NCBI RefSeq assembly: GCF_039595395.1
Contig: NZ_JBCNLP010000001.1
Span: forward strand, 682,001 to 746,000
Length of the DNA stretch: 64,000 nt
From: Novosphingobium sp.
GTDB lineage: Bacteria; Pseudomonadota; Alphaproteobacteria; Sphingomonadales; Sphingomonadaceae
Reading direction: 5' to 3'
Part shown: positions 17,674-25,856 of the stretch, piece by piece
Position numbering within the stretch: position 1 is the stretch's first letter
Layout: every line of letters starts with the position of its first letter
Made by a program: the position numbers and the translations under genes
The notes under the pieces: generated by a model
What the model saw: only the letters and a program-made list of their open reading frames with translations
Database searches by the model: none
Told to the model about the DNA's origin: nothing

Positions 17674-17724
17674 GGCTCGTTCCCTTTGCATTGCGGTCGT
17701 GAGGGCCGCGCTTCATGCCAAGAC

Positions 17725-17750
17725 AACGAGCCATCGGCCTCGCTTGTTCC
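17725..17750 (-). promoter_or_regulatory. EcfG-type promoter of the small acidic protein gene
   Basis: On the minus strand, GGAAC (17750-17746), 17 bases, then CGTT (17728-17725). This is a perfect match to GGAAC-N17-CGTT. It lies between the FMN reductase stop (17753) and the start at 17673, leaving a leader of about 45 bases. Confidence 0.75.
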
Positions 17751-17752
17751 GG

Positions 17753-18328
17753 TCAGTAATGGTGAATATCGACCCAGTGTGCGAAGGCATCGATGATGCT
17801 GGCGAGGAACTTGCGATTGTCCTCGCTGCCAGGCTTGCCATCCGCATCCAGCAGCTTTTCGGCATGGCCCAGATAGGCCTCGGGCTGCTGCATGGTGGGC
17901 ACATTGAGGAAGACCAGCGACTGGCGCAGATGGTGGTTGGCGCCAAAACCGCCGATGCCACCGGGCGAGGCGCTGATCACCGCGCCGGGCTTGCCGTTCC
18001 ACACGCTGTGGCCATAGGGGCGAGAGCCGACATCGATGGCGTTCTTCAGCACGCCGGGCACAGAGCGGTTGTATTCGGGCGTCACGAAAAGCACGGCGCG
18101 GGCTTGCGCGATCTCCTCGCGGAAACGCACCCACTGCGCGGGCGGTGTCTCATCGAGGTCCTGATTGTAGAGCGGCAGGTCGCCGATCTCGACGATGGAC
18201 AGCTTCAGTTCGGCGGGTGCCAGTTCGATAAAGGCGTGGGCCAGCTTGCGGTTGATTGACTCCTTGCGCAGGCTGCCGACCAGAACCGCGACCCTATGTT
18301 CGATGCCTGTGACGTGTTCAACGCTCAT
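17753..18328 (-). CDS. NADPH-dependent FMN reductase family protein
   Basis: 191 residues from the ATG at 18328, which has an ideal AGGAGG before it. The longer in-frame extension upstream is only the translated hairpin repeat. Flavodoxin-like fold: VAVLVGSLRKESINRKLAHAF (phosphate-binding loop), LPLYNQDLD, FVTPEYNRSVPGVLKNAIDVGSRP (FMN-binding) and SASPGGIGGFGANHHLRQSL. This is the NAD(P)H:quinone/FMN reductase type (ChrR/SsuE-like); the exact electron acceptor is unknown. Confidence 0.9.
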   Translation of the reverse strand: MSVEHVTGIEHRVAVLVGSLRKESINRKLAHAFIELAPAELKLSIVEIGDLPLYNQDLDETPPAQWVRFREEIAQARAVLFVTPEYNRSVPGVLKNAIDVGSRPYGHSVWNGKPGAVISASPGGIGGFGANHHLRQSLVFLNVPTMQQPEAYLGHAEKLLDADGKPGSEDNRKFLASIIDAFAHWVDIHHY

Positions 18329-18418
18329 GCCTGTTCCTCCTTGCCGTGGACCAACGAGAGAAGAACGCTCCAGAGCGCGATCCGGCCATCCACTTTTTGC
18401 GGGTTCAGAAGCTGTTTG

Positions 18419-18550
18419 CAAATCCGGCGAAGCCGGATTTGCGGCACCGGCCCCTCTCCCCCACCCGGCCACCCAACGGTAGTATTCTATGGGTGGCCGG
18501 GTGGGGGAGAGGGCCGATGCCGCACTGAAAATGCGCTTTCGCGCATTTTC
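18419..18550. repeat. Intergenic hairpin repeat, AAATCCGGC family, copy 2 (long perfect arms)
   Basis: A short hairpin AAATCCGGC-GAA-GCCGGATTT is followed by a very long one: arm 18441-18475 (GCGGCACCGGCCCCTCTC then CCCCACCCGGCCACCC) pairs with 18490-18523, about 33 base pairs with one mismatch and a 14-base loop. A third hairpin, AAAATGCGC-TTTC-GCGCATTTT, ends the element (18528-18549). It separates trhO from the FMN reductase gene; both are on the minus strand. Confidence 0.85.
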
Positions 18551-18577
18551 CAAACGAGCTCTCAGGCGCGAGGTCTA

Positions 18578-19555
18578 TCAGGAGGAGGTGTCGGCATCGT
18601 GACGCAGATCGTGCCGCGCGCCGAGATGGGCTTCGCCGCGCGCCAGGGCCAGCGCCTCCTGCCGGTGCCTTTCGCGATAGGAGGCGCGCTGGGCATCGGT
18701 GCGTTCGCCATGGCAGGCGGGGCAGCTCACGCCTTCCTCATAGAGCGGCGAGGCGGTGTCGGCCTGCGTGATCGGGCGGCGGCAGGCGTGGCAGAGCAGA
18801 TGGCTGCCCTGCGCCAGCCCATGGCCGATGGTGACGCGCTGGTCGAAGACGAAGCATTCGCCCTGCCACAGGCTGTCGGCCTCGGGCACCTGTTCCAGAT
18901 AGTTGAGGATGCCGCCCTTGAGGTGATAGACCTCCTCCACGCCTTCGGCCTTTAGAAAGGCGGTGGATTTCTCGCAGCGGATGCCGCCGGTGCAGAACAT
19001 CGCCACCCTGGGCGGCTTGCCAGCACTCAGCAGAGCCTCGCGCTGCTCCCGGAACCATGCGGGAAATTCACTGAAGCTGCGGGTGTGGGGATCGATGGCG
19101 CCCGCGAAAGTGCCCACGGCCACCTCGTAATCGTTGCGGGTGTCGATGACAATGGTGTCGGGATCGGCGATCAGCGCGTTCCAGTCCTGCGGCTCGACAT
19201 AGGTGCCCACGCTCGCCAGCGGGTCGATGTCGGGCTGGCCCATGGTGACGATCTCGCGCTTGATGCGCACCTTCATGCGGTGAAAGGGCATGGCAGGCGC
19301 GGTCGAGAATTTCACATCCAGCCCGGCGCATCCGGGCAGGGCGCGGATATGCTCCAGCAGGCGCGCGATGGCATCATCGGTGCCCGCAACGGTGCCGTTG
19401 ATCCCCTCGGGCGCCAGCAGCAGCGTGCCCTTGATGCCTTGCTCGTCGCACAAAGCCTGCAAGGGCGCGCGCAGGGCGGCGCAATCGGCAAAGGGCGCGA
19501 ACTGATAAAGCGCGGCAACTGTGAGAGGGTTTGGGGTCAACGGGGTCTCGGTCAT
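18578..19555 (-). CDS. trhO: tRNA uridine-34 hydroxylase (rhodanese family, YceA/TrhO)
   Basis: 325 residues. An N-terminal ferredoxin-like domain (TVAALYQFAPFADCAALRAPL; EGINGTVAG) precedes a rhodanese domain (VIDTRNDYEVAVGTFAGAIDPHTRSF given by its start) whose active-site loop is FCTGGIRCEKST. The YceA-type tail follows, with paired CxxC-like cysteines (CHACRRPI; CPACHGE) that could bind zinc. TrhO makes 5-hydroxyuridine at tRNA position 34. A single gene here, between a repeat and the divergent nitronate monooxygenase gene. Confidence 0.93.
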   Translation of the reverse strand: MTETPLTPNPLTVAALYQFAPFADCAALRAPLQALCDEQGIKGTLLLAPEGINGTVAGTDDAIARLLEHIRALPGCAGLDVKFSTAPAMPFHRMKVRIKREIVTMGQPDIDPLASVGTYVEPQDWNALIADPDTIVIDTRNDYEVAVGTFAGAIDPHTRSFSEFPAWFREQREALLSAGKPPRVAMFCTGGIRCEKSTAFLKAEGVEEVYHLKGGILNYLEQVPEADSLWQGECFVFDQRVTIGHGLAQGSHLLCHACRRPITQADTASPLYEEGVSCPACHGERTDAQRASYRERHRQEALALARGEAHLGARHDLRHDADTSS

Positions 19556-19674
19556 GGCGCGCCCATAGACCGAAATGCGGCTTTCTTGAAGCAGGGGGAT
19601 CGACCTCTGTCCAATTGCTGGTGTGCGCAGGCCGGGCTAGACAGGCGGCAAGACGGTTGCGGGAAAGGATGGCC

Positions 19675-20733
19675 ATGAGTTTCCTCGATCAACTGGGTGT
19701 GACGATCCCCCTTGTGCAGGCGCCGATGGCGGGTGTTTCCACGCCGGAGATGGCGGCGGCGGTCAGCGATGCGGGCGCTCTGGGCTCCATCGCGGTGGGC
19801 GCCACCGATGCGGCGGGCGCCGGGGTGATGATCGCGAAGACCCGCGCGCTGACCGACCGGCCTTTCAACGTCAATTTCTTCGTCCATGCCAAGCCTCAGG
19901 CCGATCCTGTGCGAGAAGCGGCATGGCTGGAGGCTTTGGCGCCCAGTTTCGCGGAATTTGGCGCGCAGCCGCCTGCGCAGCTCTCCACCATCTACACCAG
20001 CTTTGCCGACGATCCCGCCATGCTGGCCCTTCTGCTGGAGGCGCGCCCGGCGGTGGTCAGCTTCCATTTCGGCCTGCCCTCGGCGGAAGCGATCGCGGCG
20101 TTGAAGGCGGCTGGCATCGTGCTGCTGGCCTGCGCCACCAGCCCCGCCGAGGCGCTGGCGGTGGCCGCTACGGGCGTCGATGCGGTGGTGGCCCAGGGCA
20201 TCGAGGCAGGTGGCCATCGCGGCATTTTCGATCCCGAAGGACAGGACGACCGGCTGGGCACGCTGGCGCTTACCCGCCTGCTGGTGAAGCAAGGTCGCCT
20301 GCCGGTTGTCGCGGCGGGCGGGATCATGGATGGCGCGGGAATCGCCGCCGCGTTGAAGCTGGGTGCCGTCGCCGCGCAATTGGGCACCGCCTTTGTGCCT
20401 TGCCCGGAAAGCGCCGCCGATGCCGCGTTCCGGGCTGCTCTGGCGGGGCCGGGGGCGGGGCATACGGTGTTTACCAAGCTGATCTCGGGCCGTATCGCGC
20501 GCAGCCTGCCCAACCGCTTTACCGCCCTGGAATCCGCGCTGGGTGGGTTGCAGCCGCCCGACTACCCCCGCACCTATGATGCCGGAAAGGCGCTTAACGC
20601 CGCCGCCAAGGCGCAAGGCGAGAGCGGCTTTGCCGCGCAATGGGCGGGGCAGGGCGCTCCACTGGCGCGTGCCTGGCCCGCCGCCGAACTGGTGGTGCTG
20701 CTGGCGCGCGAACTGGCGCAGGCGCAGGGCTGA
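19675..20733 (+). CDS. Nitronate monooxygenase (2-nitropropane dioxygenase family)
   Basis: 352 residues from the ATG at 19675, six bases after GGGAAAGG; an ATG two codons upstream is too close to that site. FMN-dependent TIM barrel: PLVQAPMAGVSTPEMAAAV, LGSIAVG, FNVNFFVH, VVAQGIEAGGHRG (phosphate-binding and catalytic His region), VVAAGGIMDG and LGTAFVPCPES. It oxidises alkyl nitronates with oxygen. Likely detoxifying; no operon partner is evident. Confidence 0.91.
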   Translation: MSFLDQLGVTIPLVQAPMAGVSTPEMAAAVSDAGALGSIAVGATDAAGAGVMIAKTRALTDRPFNVNFFVHAKPQADPVREAAWLEALAPSFAEFGAQPPAQLSTIYTSFADDPAMLALLLEARPAVVSFHFGLPSAEAIAALKAAGIVLLACATSPAEALAVAATGVDAVVAQGIEAGGHRGIFDPEGQDDRLGTLALTRLLVKQGRLPVVAAGGIMDGAGIAAALKLGAVAAQLGTAFVPCPESAADAAFRAALAGPGAGHTVFTKLISGRIARSLPNRFTALESALGGLQPPDYPRTYDAGKALNAAAKAQGESGFAAQWAGQGAPLARAWPAAELVVLLARELAQAQG

Positions 20734-20854
20734 CACCGCCTCTCGCGGGATCAAAACAACAGCATGAATGTTTGAGCAGGGAGCAGCCTTTCCCTGCCGA
20801 ACCCTTGTGTCTGCGCGCTTTCTTTTCGCGCGCTTATGCATTTTTTGGTGGAAG

Positions 20855-20869
20855 CGGACAAAGTGTCCG
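20855..20869. promoter_or_regulatory. Putative TetR-type operator before the efflux operon
   Basis: CGGACA-AAG-TGTCCG is a perfect six-base inverted repeat with a three-base centre, about 90 bases before the hlyD/emrA start. Its size and symmetry suit a TetR-family dimer, and a TetR gene follows the operon. Binding is inference. Confidence 0.45.
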
Positions 20870-20960
20870 TTTATGGCTGCATCCAGCCAACCGCTCCTGC
20901 GGATGCCCGTGGCCGAAGAAGACGGCCTGTCCAAATGCTGCCAAGACATGAGAGAGAGCG

Positions 20961-22070
20961 ATGAGCGAGCCTTCCTCCCCCGCCCCAGAAGCCACGTCCG
21001 AGGAGGCCGACAGCCCCGCCAAAAAGCGCCGCGCGCGGCTGATTCTCACGGTTCTGGGGGTGACGGCGCTGGTCAGCGGCGGCATCTGGCTGGTCAATTA
21101 CGAGACCACCGGAAAATATCTCGAAGACACCAATGACGCGACGATTCAGGTCGATTCGGTGGTCGTCTCGCCGCGTATCGCGGGATATGTCGCGCAGGTG
21201 CTGGTGACGGACAATCAGGATGTGAAGGCCGGCACGCCGCTGGTGCGCATCGATGCCCGCGATTTCCAGGCGAAGTCCTCGCAGGCCTCGGCGCAGATCG
21301 AGGTGGCCGATGCGCTGGTCGCCAATGCCAAGGCCGGGATCGGCGAGCAGGAAGCCGCCATCGAGCAATCGCGCGCGCAGTTGGTGGTGGCGCAGGCCAA
21401 GGCGGCCTATGATGCCGAGCAGGTGCGCCGCTACACGCCGCTGGTGGCCAGCGGGGCCGAGCAGGGCCAGCAACTGGCGCAGCTTCGCAGCAATGCCCAG
21501 CAGTCGGCGGCGCAGGTCCGCGCGCAGCAGGCCGCGATCCTTGGCCAACAGCGCCGCATCACCTCGCTTCAGGCCCAGATCGAGCAGGCCAAGGCGCAGG
21601 GCGCGGGCGGCAAGGCGCAGCTGGCCGCCGCAAACGTCGATGTCGATGCCACGCTGATCCGCGCCAGCGAGGATGGCCGCATCGGCGACAAGACCGTCAC
21701 CCCGGGCCAGTATGTGCAGGCGGGCACCCGCCTGATGACGCTGGTGCCGCTGTCTAAAATCTACGTCACCGCCAATTTCAAGGAAACGCAGCTTGAGCTG
21801 ATGCGCCCCGGTCAGCCGGTGAAGATCAAGGTCGATGCCCTGGGTGGACGTGCCGTCAACGGCACGGTGGAGAGCATGGCGCCGGGCACGGGGGCGCAAT
21901 TCTCGCTGATCCCGCCCAGCAACGCCACGGGCAATTTCACCAAGATCGTGCAGCGCGTGCCGGTGCGCATCCGCATCGATGCCGATGCTGCCACCCGCCG
22001 CCTGCTGGTGCCGGGGCTGTCGGTGACCACGATTGTGAACACGAAAGCCGCCAAGGATGAGGCGCGCTAA
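20961..22070 (+). CDS. HlyD/EmrA-type membrane fusion protein
   Basis: 369 residues. One N-terminal membrane helix (about 27-47, LILTVLGVTALVSGGIWLV) follows a basic stretch. Then come a lipoyl half-motif (SPRIAGYVAQVLVTDNQDVKAG), a long alpha-helical hairpin (about 95-225, Gln/Ala-rich) and the second lipoyl/beta-barrel part (IRASEDGRIGDKTVTPGQYVQAG region; IYVTANFKETQL). It is the periplasmic adaptor of a tripartite drug efflux pump. GAGAGAGCG precedes the ATG. The MFS partner starts four bases after its stop. Confidence 0.93.
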   Translation: MSEPSSPAPEATSEEADSPAKKRRARLILTVLGVTALVSGGIWLVNYETTGKYLEDTNDATIQVDSVVVSPRIAGYVAQVLVTDNQDVKAGTPLVRIDARDFQAKSSQASAQIEVADALVANAKAGIGEQEAAIEQSRAQLVVAQAKAAYDAEQVRRYTPLVASGAEQGQQLAQLRSNAQQSAAQVRAQQAAILGQQRRITSLQAQIEQAKAQGAGGKAQLAAANVDVDATLIRASEDGRIGDKTVTPGQYVQAGTRLMTLVPLSKIYVTANFKETQLELMRPGQPVKIKVDALGGRAVNGTVESMAPGTGAQFSLIPPSNATGNFTKIVQRVPVRIRIDADAATRRLLVPGLSVTTIVNTKAAKDEAR

Positions 22071-22073
22071 GCC

Positions 22074-23621
22074 ATGGCCGGCGATCTGCCTCATCCTCCG
22101 CCGCCGCCCGAAAAGGCGGATCTGACCGCATGGCTCGCCGTGGCGGCGGGCACGCTGGGCGCGCTGATGGCGACGCTCGACATCTCCATCGTCAACTCCG
22201 CCCTGCCCACCATTCAGGGCGAGATCGGCGCATCGGGCACCGAGGGCACCTGGGTCGCCACCAGCTATCTGGTGGCCGAAATCGTCATCATTCCGCTGGC
22301 CGCATGGTTTCAGCGGGTGCTGGGGCTGCGCACCTTCCTGCTGATCGCGGCCAGCCTGTTCACGCTGTTCTCGATGATGTGCGGCATGGCGGGCACGCTG
22401 CCGCAGATGATCATCGGCCGCGTGGGGCAGGGCTTTACCGGCGGCGCGCTGATCCCCACCGCCCAGACCATCATCGCCATGCGCCTGCCGCGCAGCCAGC
22501 AACCCATCGGCATCGCCGCCTTCGGGGTGACCGCCGTGATGGGCCCGGTGATGGGGCCCTTGATCGGCGGCTGGCTGACCGAGAATGTAAGCTGGCACTA
22601 TGCCTTCTTCCTCAATCTGCCGGTTTGCATCGCGCTGCTGGCGCTGCTGATCATCGGCCTGCCGCATGAAAAGAGCCATCTCGACCAGTTCAAACAGGCC
22701 GACTGGTTCGGCATCGTCGGCCTGGCGCTGGGGCTGGGCGGGCTGACCGTGCTGCTGGAAGAAGGCCAGCGCGAGCAATGGTTCGCCTCGGACCTGATCC
22801 GCTATATGGCGCTGGTGTCGGGGCTGGGTTTTGTCAGCATCGCCATCGGCCAGTTCACCGCGAAACGCCCCGTCATCAAGCTGCGACTGCTGGCGGACCG
22901 GCAGTTCGGTGCGGTGGCGATGATGGGCATCGTGCTGGGGATCGTGCTCTATGGCACGTCCTATGCGATCCCGCAGTTTCTGGCGCTGATTTCGGGCTAT
23001 AACGCCCTGCAGTCGGGCAAGATCGTGCTGCTTTCGGGCATTCCCAGCCTGTTTATGATGGCCATCGTGCCGATCCTGCTGAAACGCATCGACGTGCGGA
23101 TCGCGGTGGCCTCGGGGCTGCTGATCATGGGCACATCGGCGCTGTTCGACACCGATCTGAGCATCGTTTCGGACGGCAGCAATTTCGTGGCCTCGCAGTT
23201 GTTGCGCGGGGTCGGGCAGATTCTTGGCATGCTGTTCCTCAGCCAGGCCTGTGTGCGTTCGGTGTCTCGCGAGGATTCGGGCGATGCCTCGGGCCTGTTC
23301 AACGCCTTCCGTAATCTGGGGGGCAGCTTCGCGCTGGCGGGCATCGCCATCGTGCAGGATCAGCGCTCGTGGTTCCATGCCCGCCGCATCGAGGAAACGC
23401 TGAACGCCAATGGCCATCTGGTGCAGGCCAAGGTTGCCTCGCTCGGCGGGATCGCCAGCGCGGCGCCTCAGCTTGAGCAGCAGATCCAGGCGCAGGCTCT
23501 GGTGATGACCTTCAACGATATCTTCTGGATCATGGGCATGGGTACGCTGATCGTGCTGCCGCTGGTCCTGTTCCTTCGCCCTTTCCCCAGCGATGCCGCG
23601 CCCAGCGCGCCGATGCATTGA
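22074..23621 (+). CDS. DHA2-family MFS drug transporter (EmrB type)
   Basis: 515 residues, 14 predicted membrane segments. N-terminal motif LDISIVNSALPTIQGEIG is the DHA2 signature in helix 1; WVATSYLVAEIVIIPLAAW and FTGGALIPTAQTII follow in helices 2 and 4, and GPVMGPLIGGWLTENVSWHYAF in helix 5 (motif C). It exports drugs by proton antiport, coupled to the HlyD-type adaptor and the outer-membrane factor encoded next. The substrate is unknown. Confidence 0.94.
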   Translation: MAGDLPHPPPPPEKADLTAWLAVAAGTLGALMATLDISIVNSALPTIQGEIGASGTEGTWVATSYLVAEIVIIPLAAWFQRVLGLRTFLLIAASLFTLFSMMCGMAGTLPQMIIGRVGQGFTGGALIPTAQTIIAMRLPRSQQPIGIAAFGVTAVMGPVMGPLIGGWLTENVSWHYAFFLNLPVCIALLALLIIGLPHEKSHLDQFKQADWFGIVGLALGLGGLTVLLEEGQREQWFASDLIRYMALVSGLGFVSIAIGQFTAKRPVIKLRLLADRQFGAVAMMGIVLGIVLYGTSYAIPQFLALISGYNALQSGKIVLLSGIPSLFMMAIVPILLKRIDVRIAVASGLLIMGTSALFDTDLSIVSDGSNFVASQLLRGVGQILGMLFLSQACVRSVSREDSGDASGLFNAFRNLGGSFALAGIAIVQDQRSWFHARRIEETLNANGHLVQAKVASLGGIASAAPQLEQQIQAQALVMTFNDIFWIMGMGTLIVLPLVLFLRPFPSDAAPSAPMH

Positions 23622-23628
23622 GGCCTTT

Positions 23629-25035
23629 ATGACGATGCGTTCCCTTCCTTTCATTCTGGTCCTGCCGCTGGGGCTGGCCGCCTGCACCGTGGGGCCCAAC
23701 TATGCCGGGCCGCCCAAATCCTCTGCTGCTCTGGCGGGCCCCGCCTTTGCGCGCGGCGCAGATGCGGTTGTTGCAGGCCCCGCTCTGGCCCGCTGGTGGG
23801 AGCCACTGAACGACGCCCAGCTCTCCGCGCTGATCGATGCCGCGCTGGCGCATAACCCCTCCATCGACGAGGCGCAGGCCCGCATCCGCGAGGCCAGCGC
23901 CATTCTGCGCCAGCGTCAGGCGGCGGGTCTGCCCACTCTGGCGCCCAGCTTTATGGCGGCGCATCTCGACATTCCGCCGATCAGCGGCAATGGCGACCGC
24001 ACCAATTTCACCTTCTACAATCTGGGCGGCACCGCCTCGTGGGAGCCCGATCTGTGGGGCGCCGACCGTCGCAACAATGAGGCCGCGCGCGCCACCATCG
24101 GCCAGCGTCAGGCCAGCCTTGCCGATACGCAGGTGAGCCTTTCGGCGCAGGTGGCGCAGGCCTATGTCAACTTGCGCGATGCCCAGAGCCGCAAGGCGCT
24201 GCTGACGACCCTGGCCGAGCGCCAGAGCCATGCTCTGGACCTGACGAAGCAGCGGCAGGGCGCGGGCACCGCCACCCAGCAGGATGTGGAGCGCGCTCAG
24301 GCCGATCTGCAATCGACGCTGGCACAAGGCGCGCCTTTGCAGGCACAGGCGGAGGTGGCGATGAACCAGCTTGCCGTGTTGACGGGGCAGGCCCCAGGCG
24401 CTCTGGATGCCCAGCTTGGCAATGCGCAGCCGATCCCCACGCTGCCCGCTCAGGTGGCGGTGGGCGATCCGGCGCAATTGATCGCCCAGCGCCCCGATGT
24501 GCGCGTCGCTGAAAGGGCGCTGGCCGCCAGCACGGCGCAGATCGGCGTCAACAAGGCCAAGCTGCTGCCGACCATCAGCTTCACCGGCATTCTGGGGCTG
24601 GGCGGCGCCAAAATGGGCGATCTGGTCGATCCCTCGATGGGGGCTTGGGGTGTTCTGCCTCAGCTCAAATGGGCGGGGCTCGATTGGGGCAAGGGCCACG
24701 CGCTGGTCCGCCAGAGCGAAGCCCAGCGCGACACCGCCGAGGCGCAATACCGCAGCGCGGTGCTGAAGGCCTTGGAGGATGCCGAGAGCAGCCTGTCGCG
24801 CTTTGGCGCGGCGCGCACCCGTCTGGCGCATCTGGCGCAGGGCGAGGCGGCGGCGCAGCGTGACGAGGCGTTGGGCGCCCAGCGTTTCGCGGCGGGCACG
24901 GCTTCCGGGCTGGAGCAGATCGGGCGTGAGAATGCGCGGCTTCAGGCCAGCCTGTCGCTGGCTCAGGCCAATGCCGATCTGACGCTGGACTTTATCGCGG
25001 TGAACAAGGCGCTGGGGCTGGGCTGGAAGGAGTAA
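23629..25035 (+). CDS. NodT-type outer-membrane efflux lipoprotein
   Basis: 468 residues from the ATG at 23629, which gives a lipoprotein signal with lipobox LAAC and Cys19. Two OEP repeats follow: ALAHNPSIDEAQARIREA begins the first, and VSLSAQVAQAYVNLRDAQ and IAQRPDVRVAERALAASTAQIGV lie between and within them. It is the TolC-like exit duct of the efflux system. It begins seven bases after the transporter stop, completing an adaptor-transporter-duct operon, and ends four bases from the convergent TetR gene. Confidence 0.93.
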   Translation: MTMRSLPFILVLPLGLAACTVGPNYAGPPKSSAALAGPAFARGADAVVAGPALARWWEPLNDAQLSALIDAALAHNPSIDEAQARIREASAILRQRQAAGLPTLAPSFMAAHLDIPPISGNGDRTNFTFYNLGGTASWEPDLWGADRRNNEAARATIGQRQASLADTQVSLSAQVAQAYVNLRDAQSRKALLTTLAERQSHALDLTKQRQGAGTATQQDVERAQADLQSTLAQGAPLQAQAEVAMNQLAVLTGQAPGALDAQLGNAQPIPTLPAQVAVGDPAQLIAQRPDVRVAERALAASTAQIGVNKAKLLPTISFTGILGLGGAKMGDLVDPSMGAWGVLPQLKWAGLDWGKGHALVRQSEAQRDTAEAQYRSAVLKALEDAESSLSRFGAARTRLAHLAQGEAAAQRDEALGAQRFAAGTASGLEQIGRENARLQASLSLAQANADLTLDFIAVNKALGLGWKE

Positions 25036-25039
25036 GCCT

Positions 25040-25702
25040 TCAGCGCGGCGCCAGCCCGTTCATCAGCAGCGAGAGGCCCATATCGATATGGGCCTCGACC
25101 TCCTCGCTGGATTTGGGCGCCTTGCACAGCGTGCCCAGCATGCGCACGGCGGTCAGCACCTCGGCCGGGCCGATGTCCTTGCGCAATTGCCCGGCGGCAT
25201 GGGCGCGGTGCACCAGCGGTTCCATCGCGACCTGCGCCCGCTGGCCCAGCGCCTTGAAATCGGAGATCTGGGCATCGGTCAACTCCACCTCGGCGGCCAT
25301 GCGGGTGAAGAGCGAGGACATGCGCGCCCCGCGAAACACCATCGAGCGCAAGGCCTGATCCAGCGGCAGATGCCGCTCATGATCGGGGGCGAGATTATCG
25401 ATCTCGCGCTCGAAAATGGCCAGCGCCAGCGCCACGCGGTCACGGAAATTGCGATAGAGCGTGCCACGCCCCACACCCGCCAGATCGGCGATCTCTTCCA
25501 GCGGCACCGAATAGCCGCGCGTCTCGAAACAGGTGGCGGCCGCATTGAGCAGCGCCTCGCGCCGCTGCACCGCATCGCGGCGCCGCGGCTGGGGAGCGGG
25601 ACGCAGCGCCGCCACGGCGCCGCCGCGCGCAGGGCGCGGGCGTGCCGGAGCGGTGGGTGCTGGTGACTCGTGAATCTGGCCGGTCATCGGCTTGTCATAC
25701 AC
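25040..25702 (-). CDS. TetR-family transcriptional regulator
   Basis: 220 residues. A disordered proline/alanine-rich start (about 1-45) precedes the helix-turn-helix: RREALLNAAATCFETRGYSVPLEEIADLAGVGRGTLYRNF is the TetR DNA-binding region, about 45-88. The C-terminal ligand domain is of the type seen with GLDEPxx-like SBP/TetR regulators (FRGARMSSLFTRMAAEVELTD). It is convergent with the efflux operon and divergent from the MHS-type transporter, so it could control either; a palindrome before the efflux operon is a candidate site. A second ATG five codons in is possible. Confidence 0.9.
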   Translation of the reverse strand: MYDKPMTGQIHESPAPTAPARPRPARGGAVAALRPAPQPRRRDAVQRREALLNAAATCFETRGYSVPLEEIADLAGVGRGTLYRNFRDRVALALAIFEREIDNLAPDHERHLPLDQALRSMVFRGARMSSLFTRMAAEVELTDAQISDFKALGQRAQVAMEPLVHRAHAAGQLRKDIGPAEVLTAVRMLGTLCKAPKSSEEVEAHIDMGLSLLMNGLAPR

Positions 25703-25856
25703 CGTTTTTTACTCCGAACGAAGACGGCTTTGGTCGGGGAGCGGATATGGCAAGGGGGTAAGGTGCCGGTTGTGCTGGCCGCCCGCCTGACGCACAAGGG
25801 CGGCCGGATGGCAAAGGGCAAGGTGCCGGGCGCCAGCGTGAGGAAACGACACCACC

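Noticed and set aside
18329..18553. 75-residue N-terminal extension of the FMN reductase
   Set aside because: It translates the hairpin repeat; the ATG at 18328 has a perfect AGGAGG before it and starts the flavodoxin fold properly.
20871..23699. Very long minus-strand open frame (over 900 codons) opposite the efflux genes
   Set aside because: Rich in His, Arg, Gln and Gly with no fold-like pattern; it is the antisense of the well-supported adaptor and transporter genes, kept open by high GC.
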